This document shows positions 17,707 through 25,125 of a stretch of 64,000 nt of DNA, one piece after another. Position numbers and translations under genes: made by a program. Numbering within the stretch: position 1 is the first letter of the stretch; each line of letters starts with the position of its first letter. The notes under the pieces were generated by a model, which searched no databases, was not told where the DNA came from, and saw only the letters and a program-made list of their open reading frames with translations. Source of the DNA: Fenollaria sporofastidiosus (lineage in GTDB: Bacteria > Bacillota > Clostridia > Tissierellales > Peptoniphilaceae); assembly GCF_943169635.2 (NCBI RefSeq), contig NZ_OW968186.1:992001-1056000 (forward strand), in the 5' to 3' direction.

Positions 17707-18333
17707 ATGAAGTACAATGGTTTTTATTTTTGCTTATTTAAAAGACCGATGAAAAAAGTTCTTATAGAGAAGTATGATAAAGTATATGCTTCGGATATTA
17801 TTAGAAAGAGCAAAGGTGTCTATAGAGATTTGGTTGAGAATATGGATGACATCGGTGCTGACAACCCAATGGTTTACAATGAAATGTTTGCACTAGTATT
17901 TGTATCTCCATATTTAGCAAGCAATAAGAAGATTCCGCCAGAAACCATCCAAGAAATGATGCGCAGATCTCTCTACTATATTAAGTGGTTCTTTGCTATG
18001 ACAGACTTAAATACCAAGAGAGGTAAGGCCAGCAACAAAAAGAATATAGTTAAGTATTATAAATGGTACACTCCAGAAAAAGAAAAACTTTATCCGACTT
18101 CTTTTAAGGTCGATTTCGAAGGGCAACCTTACGAAGATGCTTGTTACTATCGAATAACTCGTTGTCCAATATGTACATATACCAAGAAGCTGGGGGTAGA
18201 TGAACTAATGCCACTATTCTGCGAACTTGATGATGTGATGATTACCCTTCAGCATGGAGTACTTCACAGAAAAGATACTATAGCAAATGGAGCAGATTGT
18301 TGCGATTTTTTCATCACAGGAGACAAAGAGTAA
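17707..18333 (+). CDS. L-2-amino-thiazoline-4-carboxylic acid hydrolase-like protein
   Basis: A 208-residue protein resembling the ATC hydrolase family, named for an enzyme of L-cysteine synthesis from a thiazoline in Pseudomonas. The C-terminal half carries the family-like cysteine pattern: RCPICTY, LMPLFCELDD, and GADCCDFFI. Many Firmicutes members sit next to methyltransferases and alpha/beta hydrolases, as here, and probably act on something other than ATC. The start ATG follows GAGGT. Family assignment is from memory; the substrate is unknown. Confidence 0.7.
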   Translation: MKYNGFYFCLFKRPMKKVLIEKYDKVYASDIIRKSKGVYRDLVENMDDIGADNPMVYNEMFALVFVSPYLASNKKIPPETIQEMMRRSLYYIKWFFAMTDLNTKRGKASNKKNIVKYYKWYTPEKEKLYPTSFKVDFEGQPYEDACYYRITRCPICTYTKKLGVDELMPLFCELDDVMITLQHGVLHRKDTIANGADCCDFFITGDKE

Positions 18334-18363
18334 TAGATAATTTATTATTTGTAGCCTATTTGA

Positions 18364-18722
18364 TTTAAAAAACCAATACCTAAACTTTTATTAGATAAGC
18401 TTATGGGCAAGGATAATCTAAGCGTAATAGAAATGACCTATCCAAAAATTTCGAAAAATACTATTAAAAATGCCTGCAAGTTTATCTATCATTACAAGCA
18501 TCCAAAGAATTTAATTAAGTTTTCAAATCCAATAATGTTTTGGAGGGGAAGCGAAGACCAACTCTGCAAAAAGTGAAAAAATATTAAGAGTATCTTCCAC
18601 AAATGAAAACAGAAGTATTTGAAGGAATGGATCATGGACAATTTCTCCACGATCATCCCAAAGAATACGCGGAGAAACTAAAAATCTTTTTGAAAAAAAT
18701 AAGGAGAATATTATGGATATAA
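18364..18722 (+). pseudogene. Truncated, frameshifted alpha/beta hydrolase
   Basis: An open frame from 18364 to a stop at 18575-18577 reads ...FSNPIMFWRGSEDQLCKK. A second frame from about 18596 to 18722 reads PQMKTEVFEGMDHGQFLHDH, then EYAEKLKIFL. Joined, they look like the C-terminal half of an alpha/beta hydrolase: the acid strand with Glu-Asp and the catalytic-His strand MDHGQ. The N-terminal half with the nucleophile is missing and the junction needs a frameshift. Its 3' end overlaps the next gene's start by 10 bases. A relic of an operon member. Confidence 0.7.
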
Positions 18723-19219
18723 CTAGAGCAATATTAGATGGAATTGCAATGGCTGCTATCTTTAACGGTGCAGTGGCAGCTTTTGTACTGATTAACCCGA
18801 GATTTTTCTTTGATTCCTATCCAAAGAAAATACAAAATTCGGCTCCAGAAAAGATGACAAAAGAAGAAAAAAGAATAAATTTAATACTTACACTTATAAT
18901 TTTAGGAATCGTATTTATATATGGGGTGACCTCTCTTTTACATACGGGAATAAGAGGACTTAGAGATCTTTTCTGGATGAGCTATATTCAGTGGTTAATA
19001 TTAAACTTGGGAGATTTCTTTCTATTGGATGTGCTTTTGTTCCAAGGAAAGTACAAGGATAAGATAGTAATACCAGGTACAGAAGGACATGAGGACTACG
19101 AATTTGGAAATTGGATGAAACATTTGGCTATTAAAGAACATTTTATCTTAACTCCATTTTTGATAATTCCAATCGCATCTATAGTCCAAGCGTGGCTAGT
19201 GATTCTACTTGGATTATAA
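18713..19219 (+). CDS. Small integral membrane protein, unknown function
   Basis: A 168-residue protein with about four hydrophobic helices (residues 8-27, 56-77, 85-105, 145-167) and a polar loop KYKDKIVIPGTEGHEDYEFG between the third and fourth. I do not recognise the family. AAGGAG at 18701-18706 precedes the ATG, so it can be translated although the hydrolase upstream is broken. Last gene of the module that starts with the methyltransferase. Confidence 0.65.
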   Translation: MDITRAILDGIAMAAIFNGAVAAFVLINPRFFFDSYPKKIQNSAPEKMTKEEKRINLILTLIILGIVFIYGVTSLLHTGIRGLRDLFWMSYIQWLILNLGDFFLLDVLLFQGKYKDKIVIPGTEGHEDYEFGNWMKHLAIKEHFILTPFLIIPIASIVQAWLVILLGL

Positions 19220-19337
19220 AATAAAATTTTAAAGGTATGACGAAAGTTGTGACACAAAAGAAGTTCGAAAAATAACACTTTAAAAAATGTGACTGATATA
19301 CGATAATAATAAATAAAATAAATTTTAGCAGCTTTCT

Positions 19338-19417
19338 ATCAAATCGATACTTATGAGATAGTTGGCATTGCTCCAAAAAGAAAAGATATATATGAATTTT
19401 TTAGAAAAGATACTTAA
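19338..19417 (+). pseudogene. Decayed second copy of the uvrC 3' end
   Basis: Translates as EIVGIAPKRK joined directly to DIYEFFRKDT and a stop. The intact uvrC has DEIVGIGPKKK, then about 32 further residues, then KDIYEFFRKDT. So this copy matches the end of uvrC with an internal deletion and a 1-base slip just upstream. It is followed by a variant of the uvrC terminator. It brackets the 16.6-19.3 kb module. Confidence 0.8.
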
Positions 19418-19438
19418 AAGGTTTTAGGTATCTTTTTT
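19405..19438 (+). terminator. Terminator behind the uvrC remnant
   Basis: AAAAGATAC and GTATCTTTT pair around a 16-nt loop, with Ts following. It is a diverged copy of the uvrC terminator at 16546-16578. Confidence 0.75.
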
Positions 19439-19458
19439 ATATGCGCGGCACAAACATT

Positions 19459-19551
19459 GTAAGTAGCGAGCTACTATATGATGCACCTAAAACGATTTTT
19501 ATGAAAGTCGTAAGAAGCGAGGAACTATATAGGACGTTAAGAACGATTTTT
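19459..19551. repeat. Two imperfect direct repeats, period about 51 bp
   Basis: The units begin GTAAGtAGCGAG (19459) and GTAAGaAGCGAG (19510). They share ACTATAT in the middle and ACGATTTTT at the end. They lie in the non-coding stretch 19439-19740 upstream of nifJ. Origin unknown. Confidence 0.6.
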
Positions 19552-19647
19552 ACCTTAAGTTTTATAAGCCTCTTGTAATTAAAAAATTAGTAAAAGCTTG
19601 CGCAAAATTTAATTTACAAAAAAATTTTAGTATAAGAAAAGCTTATA

Positions 19648-19663
19648 GGTGATCCAAATCACA
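19648..19663 (+). promoter_or_regulatory. CRP/FNR-family operator upstream of nifJ
   Basis: The half-sites GTGA and TCAC are separated by six bases (GGTGATCCAAATCACA), the classic CRP/FNR dimer geometry. The centre lies 22 bp upstream of the -35, near -57 relative to the expected start, which suits activation. The regulator is not in the window. Confidence 0.55.
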
Positions 19664-19677
19664 TTTATAAAATATTC

Positions 19678-19706
19678 TTGCAAATATTGAACCTTTGGTA
19701 TATAAT
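19678..19706 (+). promoter_or_regulatory. nifJ promoter
   Basis: TTGCAA and TATAAT separated by 17 bp, about 40 bp upstream of the start codon. Confidence 0.7.
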
Positions 19707-19748
19707 TGAAACTGTAAAAGATAATAATTTTAAATAGGAGGAATAAAA

Positions 19749-22700
19749 ATGGCAAAAGTTTTTAAAACCATGGATGGTAACACAGCTGCTGCTTATGTAT
19801 CTTATGCATTTACAGAAGTTGCTGCCATCTACCCAATAACTCCTTCATCGAATATGGCGGAAGCTGTTGACAGCTGGTCTGCTCACGGTAAAACAAACAT
19901 ATTTGGCGAAAGAGTTTTAGTTCAAGAAATGCAATCTGAAGCAGGTGCAGCAGGTGCTGTTCACGGCTCATTACAAGCAGGTGCATTAACTACTACATAT
20001 ACAGCTTCACAAGGTCTTCTACTTATGGTTCCAAATATGTACAAGATCGCTGGTGAACTACTTCCAGGTGTATTCCACGTATCAGCTAGAGCTATAGCAT
20101 CACACGCTCTAAGCATATTTGGTGACCACCAAGACGTTATGGCATGCCGTCAAACAGGCTTTGCTATGTTAGCATCAGGCTCAGTTCAAGAAGTTATGGA
20201 CCTTGCAAGTGTTGCTCACCTTTCAGCTATTAAAGGAAGAGTACCATTCTTACACTTCTTCGATGGTTTCAGAACTTCTCACGAAATTCAAAAGATCGAA
20301 GTTATCGACTATGAAGATCTAAAGAAACTTCTTGACAAGGACGCTCTAAGAAAGTTCAGAGAAAACGCTTTGAACCCAGAACACCCAGTAACAAGAGGTA
20401 CTGCTCAAAACCCTGATATCTACTTCCAAGCTGCAGAAGCATCTAACAAACATTACGAAGACATAGTTGAGATTGCTGCTGACTACATGAAGGAACTTTC
20501 TAAGATTACAGGAAGAGAGTACAAACCATTCAACTACTATGGAGCAGAAGATGCTGAAGACATCATCATCGCTATGGGTTCTGTAACTGATACAGTAGAA
20601 GAAACTGTTGACTACTTAAACAGTAACGGCAAGAAAGTTGGTCTTATCAAGGTTAGACTATATAGACCATTCTCTAAGAAATACTTCTTCGATGTATATC
20701 CAAAGACAGTTAAGAGAATTGCTGTTCTAGATAGAACTAAGGAAAAGGGCGCTCTAGGCGAACCACTATACCTTGACGTTAAGTCAATGTTCTACGATGC
20801 AGATACTAAGCCACTTATCGTTGGTGGTAGATATGGTTTAGGTTCAAAGGATACTACTCCTTCACAAATCTTATCAGTATATGAAAACTTAGAATCATCA
20901 AACCCTATCAATGGCTTCACTATTGGTATCAATGATGACGTTACTCATAAATCACTAGAAATTAAGAAAATTATAAATACAGAACCAGAAGGAACTATCA
21001 AATGTAAGTTCTGGGGCTTCGGTTCAGACGGTACAGTAGGTGCTAACAAGTCAGCTATCAAGATTATCGGTGATAACACTGACCTATATGCACAAGGCTA
21101 CTTTGCTTATGACTCTAAGAAGTCAGGTGGTGTTACAGTTTCTCACTTAAGATTCGGTAAATCACCTATCAAATCAACATACCTTATCAGTCATGCAGAC
21201 TTTATAAGCTGTTCTAAGCAATCATACATCCACCTATATGACTTATTAGATGGACTTAAAGATGGCGGAACATTCTTACTAAACTGCATCTGGGACGAAA
21301 AGGAACTAGAAGAAAACTTGCCTAACAAGTTAAAACGCGCTATTGCTGAACACCATGCTAAGTTCTATACAATAAACGCAACTAGAATCGCTGAAGAAAT
21401 CGGTCTAGGCGGAAGAACTAACATGATTATGCAAGCTGCTTTCTTCAAGTTATCTGAAGTACTTCCACTTGACGAAGCTATCTCTCACTTAAAAGACTCT
21501 ATCGTTAAATCATACGGACGTAAGGGTGAAAAGGTAGTTAACATGAACTACCAAGCAGTTGATAAGGGTATTGAAGAATTAAAAGAAATCAAATATCCAG
21601 AAAGCTGGAAAGACTTAAAAGACGAAAAAGAAGAAAAGAAAGAAACTACTAAATTCTTTGAAGAAGTTGCTGAAGTAATGAACGCTCAAAAGGGTGACAC
21701 TCTTCCAGTATCTAAGTTTATAGGTATTGAAGACGGTACATTTGAAAATGGTACAGCTAAGTTCGAAAAGAGAGCTATTGCTGTTAACCTACCTAAGTGG
21801 CACAAAGAAAATTGTATCCAATGTAACCAATGTTCATACATCTGTCCACATGCTGTAATTAGACCAATACTATTAAATGCTGATGAAGCTGCTAAGGCTC
21901 CTGCAACATTTGAAACAATTGAAGCTAAAGGCAAGGGACTAGAAGGACTACAATATAGAATGCAAGTTTCATCACTTGACTGTACAGGCTGCGGTAACTG
22001 CGCTGACATCTGTCCAGCTAAGGAAAAAGCACTAGAAATGGTTCACTTCGAAGATATTGCAGAAGTAGAAAACGAAAACTGGGATTTCGCTATGGACGAA
22101 GTCGAAGTAAAAGACGACGTTATGGATAAATTTAGCGTTAAGGGATCTCAATTCCAACAACCACTTCTTGAATTCTCAGGCGCTTGCGCAGGTTGCGGTG
22201 AAACTGCTTATGCTAAACTAATCACTCAACTATATGGCGACAGAATGATTATTGCAAACGCAACAGGTTGTTCATCAATTTGGGGAGGTTCAGCTCCATC
22301 AACTCCATACTGCGTAAACAAATGCGGTAAGGGACCTGCATGGGCTAACTCACTATTCGAAGACAACGCTGAATATGGCTACGGTTTTGCTCTAGCTGAT
22401 GAAGTTAACAGAAACAGAATCAAATCTCTAATGGAAAGCTACATCGCACTAGACAAGAAAGATGCTGAACTTGAAGAAGCATTCAAACTTTGGTTATCAG
22501 ATATGAGAGATGCAAGAGTAAGCAAGGAAGCTTATGCTAAGATGGCAAACAAATTAGCTAAGAAGACTGGAGACGCTCATCAAGATGAAATACTTGAACA
22601 AATCGATGAATTAAGAGACTACATGATTAAGAAGTCTGTTTGGGTATTTGGTGGAGACGGTTGGGCTTACGATATAGGCTTCGGCGGACTTGACCACGTA

Positions 22701-23285
22701 CTAGCATCAGGTAAAGACATCAACGTATTCGTATTCGATACAGAAGTTTATTCAAATACAGGTGGACAATCATCAAAGGCTACACCAACAGCAGCTGTTG
22801 CAAAATTCGCTGCTTCTGGTAAGAAGATTAGAAAGAAAGACCTTGGTCTAATGATGACAAGCTATGGCTACGTATATGTTGCTCAAATCGCTCTAGGCGC
22901 TAACATGAACCAAGCACTTAAGGCAATCAAAGAAGCAGAAGAGTACGATGGACCATCAATCATCATCGCTTACGCTCCATGTATCAACCACGGATTAAAA
23001 TGCGGTATGGGCAAGAGCGTTAACAGAGAAAAACAAGCTGTTGCTGCTGGTTATTGGCACCTATACAGATTCGATCCAAGACTTGAAAAAGAAGGAAAGA
23101 ATCCATTCGTATTAGATTCAAAAGATCCAACAGAATCATTCCAAGAATTCATAGGTTCTGAAGTAAGATACACATCACTTCAAAAGGACTTCCCTGAAGA
23201 AGCAGAAATCTTGTTCAAGGCTGCTGAAGAATCAGCTAAGGAGAGACTTGCAAGCTACAAGAGAATGGCTGGCTTAGATAAATAA
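19749..23285 (+). CDS. nifJ: Pyruvate:ferredoxin (flavodoxin) oxidoreductase
   Basis: Oxidatively decarboxylates pyruvate to acetyl-CoA, reducing ferredoxin; it is the key link from glycolysis to fermentation in anaerobes. The 1178-residue chain is the single-polypeptide form. In order: the pyruvate-binding domain (YPITPSSNMAEAVDSW), the gamma/CoA region, two 4Fe-4S motifs (CIQCNQCSYICP, CTGCGNCADICP), a further cluster ligand CAGCGE, and the TPP domain (GDGWAYDIGFGG, NTGGQSSKAT). The length is typical (1170-1190). AGGAGG lies upstream and a terminator downstream; it is monocistronic. Confidence 0.97.
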   Translation: MAKVFKTMDGNTAAAYVSYAFTEVAAIYPITPSSNMAEAVDSWSAHGKTNIFGERVLVQEMQSEAGAAGAVHGSLQAGALTTTYTASQGLLLMVPNMYKIAGELLPGVFHVSARAIASHALSIFGDHQDVMACRQTGFAMLASGSVQEVMDLASVAHLSAIKGRVPFLHFFDGFRTSHEIQKIEVIDYEDLKKLLDKDALRKFRENALNPEHPVTRGTAQNPDIYFQAAEASNKHYEDIVEIAADYMKELSKITGREYKPFNYYGAEDAEDIIIAMGSVTDTVEETVDYLNSNGKKVGLIKVRLYRPFSKKYFFDVYPKTVKRIAVLDRTKEKGALGEPLYLDVKSMFYDADTKPLIVGGRYGLGSKDTTPSQILSVYENLESSNPINGFTIGINDDVTHKSLEIKKIINTEPEGTIKCKFWGFGSDGTVGANKSAIKIIGDNTDLYAQGYFAYDSKKSGGVTVSHLRFGKSPIKSTYLISHADFISCSKQSYIHLYDLLDGLKDGGTFLLNCIWDEKELEENLPNKLKRAIAEHHAKFYTINATRIAEEIGLGGRTNMIMQAAFFKLSEVLPLDEAISHLKDSIVKSYGRKGEKVVNMNYQAVDKGIEELKEIKYPESWKDLKDEKEEKKETTKFFEEVAEVMNAQKGDTLPVSKFIGIEDGTFENGTAKFEKRAIAVNLPKWHKENCIQCNQCSYICPHAVIRPILLNADEAAKAPATFETIEAKGKGLEGLQYRMQVSSLDCTGCGNCADICPAKEKALEMVHFEDIAEVENENWDFAMDEVEVKDDVMDKFSVKGSQFQQPLLEFSGACAGCGETAYAKLITQLYGDRMIIANATGCSSIWGGSAPSTPYCVNKCGKGPAWANSLFEDNAEYGYGFALADEVNRNRIKSLMESYIALDKKDAELEEAFKLWLSDMRDARVSKEAYAKMANKLAKKTGDAHQDEILEQIDELRDYMIKKSVWVFGGDGWAYDIGFGGLDHVLASGKDINVFVFDTEVYSNTGGQSSKATPTAAVAKFAASGKKIRKKDLGLMMTSYGYVYVAQIALGANMNQALKAIKEAEEYDGPSIIIAYAPCINHGLKCGMGKSVNREKQAVAAGYWHLYRFDPRLEKEGKNPFVLDSKDPTESFQEFIGSEVRYTSLQKDFPEEAEILFKAAEESAKERLASYKRMAGLDK

Positions 23286-23306
23286 TTTAAGTAAATATAT
23301 TTAATG

Positions 23307-23338
23307 AGATGCGAGGAGAAATCTTCGCATCTTTTTTA
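23307..23338 (+). terminator. nifJ terminator
   Basis: AGATGCGA and TCGCATCT form a perfect 8-bp stem followed by TTTTTT. Confidence 0.88.
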
Positions 23339-23387
23339 TTGCATTACATATAAGTATAGCTTATAATATATAAAAGGAAGTGAAGAG

Positions 23388-23900
23388 ATGAAACTAATTA
23401 AAGCAAATAAAAAACATAAAGATATAGTACTTGCGTTTAAAAAGAAAGTAATTGAAGCTGGGGAGAGATTTTGCGGCGTAAGCGGTCTTGAAAGACTTGA
23501 CTTTGATGATTGGCTTGAAAGAAATGACTTGATAGAAAACAAAAGTACTTGTCCAGAGAATATAGTACCTGCTATGCAATATATCTATGTAAATGATGAA
23601 GAGGGAGAAGTTATAGGTATGATCAATCTACGCCTTGAACTAAATGATTTTTTGATGAAATTTGGTGGGCACATAGGCTACTCAATCGCGCCAGATGAAA
23701 GACGTAAAGGCTATGCCAAGTCGATGCTTAAAGAGGGACTTAAGTTTTATAAAAATCGCGGCTATGAAAAAGTTCTTATTACATGTGACGTAAATAACAT
23801 TGCCTCCGCTAAGACCATAGAAGCCTGTGGCGGTGAGCTTGAGAATATTATAAAAGAAGATGAACTTCACTCAACAAAGAGGTATTGGATAAAGCTTTAA
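23388..23900 (+). CDS. GNAT family N-acetyltransferase
   Basis: A 170-residue acetyl-CoA-dependent acetyltransferase. The central beta-strand region HIGYSIAPDERRKGYAKSML holds the acetyl-CoA pyrophosphate loop (motif A, RRKGYA), followed by NNIASAKTIEACGGELEN (motif B). The YSIAPDERRKGY spacing is typical of members that acetylate small molecules, but the substrate cannot be read from sequence. AAGGAAGTG lies upstream. Probably co-transcribed with the hypothetical gene 31 nt downstream. Confidence 0.85.
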   Translation: MKLIKANKKHKDIVLAFKKKVIEAGERFCGVSGLERLDFDDWLERNDLIENKSTCPENIVPAMQYIYVNDEEGEVIGMINLRLELNDFLMKFGGHIGYSIAPDERRKGYAKSMLKEGLKFYKNRGYEKVLITCDVNNIASAKTIEACGGELENIIKEDELHSTKRYWIKL

Positions 23901-23931
23901 TTGGGTATATATATTTTAAGGAGTTGATTAT

Positions 23932-24492
23932 ATGTATTTACTAAGACTATATAGAGACTTTGACCTTGTCTACTCGATAGGCATGTTCAAAGAAGAAAAA
24001 GATTACAAAGAATTTTTAAAAGCAATCCCAAGTTGTAAGCCAGAAGAGGATGGATACAACTACAGGATATATCTTAAAGATTTTCCAGCACTTTTAAAGT
24101 TAAAGTTCAATGATGCTGACTTTATATTGTCAAGAGACTTATTTTTAAATAGAGAATACCTTTATGTTGACGTAGAAGAGTACCCCGTGCTTAATGAATA
24201 TAAGGGCATCTATGACAAGTATCAAGTGATAGGCGGCTATGCCATCGGTACAGATGAACTCGAAGACTACGTGACAAGACGTAACAAGAAGCTCGACCTT
24301 GTTTTTAAGATACTTAAGGACATGGGTGTTGAAGCCTTCAGAGACTACTCAGACTCTGAAGATGGAGAGTGCATTATACTTAAGAAGGACTCAAGCATAC
24401 TATTTGAACTAGACCCATCATTCAATGAAGACCTTCCGGACGATGAAGAAGGACTAAGAAAAGCTATCGAAGAAGAACTTAATAATAAGTAA
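23932..24492 (+). CDS. Hypothetical acidic cytosolic protein
   Basis: A 186-residue protein with no signal peptide or membrane segment. It is rich in Asp, Glu and Tyr, ends in an acidic tail (FNEDLPDDEEGLRKAIEEEL), and has alternating strand/helix character. I do not recognise a family. AAGGAG stands 8 nt before the ATG, and a strong terminator follows, so it is likely a real gene at the end of the GNAT operon. Confidence 0.7.
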   Translation: MYLLRLYRDFDLVYSIGMFKEEKDYKEFLKAIPSCKPEEDGYNYRIYLKDFPALLKLKFNDADFILSRDLFLNREYLYVDVEEYPVLNEYKGIYDKYQVIGGYAIGTDELEDYVTRRNKKLDLVFKILKDMGVEAFRDYSDSEDGECIILKKDSSILFELDPSFNEDLPDDEEGLRKAIEEELNNK

Positions 24493-24501
24493 ATGTATCA
24501 T

Positions 24502-24530
24502 AAGATCTAAGGCGTACTTAGATCTTTTTT
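24502..24530 (+). terminator. Terminator of the GNAT-hypothetical operon
   Basis: AAGATCTAAG and CTTAGATCTT form a perfect 10-bp stem with a 5-nt loop, followed by TTTT. Confidence 0.88.
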
Positions 24531-24578
24531 ACTACTCAAAGCTCATTGATAAGGCGTTAATAATTGTGATTAAAATGC

Positions 24579-24607
24579 TTGACAATTACGCTTGAATCTA
24601 ATATAAT
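24579..24607 (+). promoter_or_regulatory. greA-lysS promoter
   Basis: A consensus TTGACA, 17-bp spacer, TATAAT, about 35 bp upstream of greA. Confidence 0.85.
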
Positions 24608-24641
24608 GACTATATTAATATATATGTAAGGGGAGAGATGT

Positions 24642-25115
24642 ATGGCCAAAGAACAATACTTAACAGAAGAGGGTTTAAAACAAAAGGAAGAAGAGCTCGA
24701 GTATCTTAAGACGGTTGCAAGAAAAGAAGTTGCAGAGAAGATCAAGATCGCTCTTGGCTACGGAGACTTAAGTGAAAACGCTGAATATGATCAAGCAAAA
24801 AACGATCAAGCAGCACTTGAAGAGAAGATAGCTAAATTAGAAAACATACTTAGAAACGCAGTGCTTATAGACGAAGCAGGTGAATCAGACAATAAGACAG
24901 TTAAGGTAGGCTCGAATGTTAGGTTCAAGGACATGGATACAGATGAATTCTTAGAATATCAAATCGTTGGTGTTGTAGAAGCAGATCCATTTAACGGCAA
25001 GATCTCAAATGAAAGCCCTGTCGGAAGAGCCATGATAGGCAAAAAAAGAAACCAAGTTGTTGAAGTAGAAGCACCATCAGGTTTGAAGAAATATAAAATA
25101 ACAAAGATATCATAG
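24642..25115 (+). CDS. greA: Transcription elongation factor GreA
   Basis: Rescues backtracked RNA polymerase by stimulating transcript cleavage through the secondary channel. The 157-residue protein has the N-terminal antiparallel coiled coil (about residues 1-75; LGYGDLSENAEYDQAKNDQA holds the acidic tip, Asp-Leu-Ser-Glu-Asn) and a C-terminal FKBP-like domain (SPVGRAMIGKKRNQVVEVEA). Length is standard. It sits 10 nt before lysS in an operon, an arrangement common in Firmicutes. Confidence 0.96.
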   Translation: MAKEQYLTEEGLKQKEEELEYLKTVARKEVAEKIKIALGYGDLSENAEYDQAKNDQAALEEKIAKLENILRNAVLIDEAGESDNKTVKVGSNVRFKDMDTDEFLEYQIVGVVEADPFNGKISNESPVGRAMIGKKRNQVVEVEAPSGLKKYKITKIS

Positions 25116-25125
25116 GAGTTGAAAG

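Noticed and set aside
24531..24641. Possible T-box or lysine riboswitch upstream of greA-lysS
   Set aside because: Only a consensus promoter and a 35-nt leader are present, too short for either.
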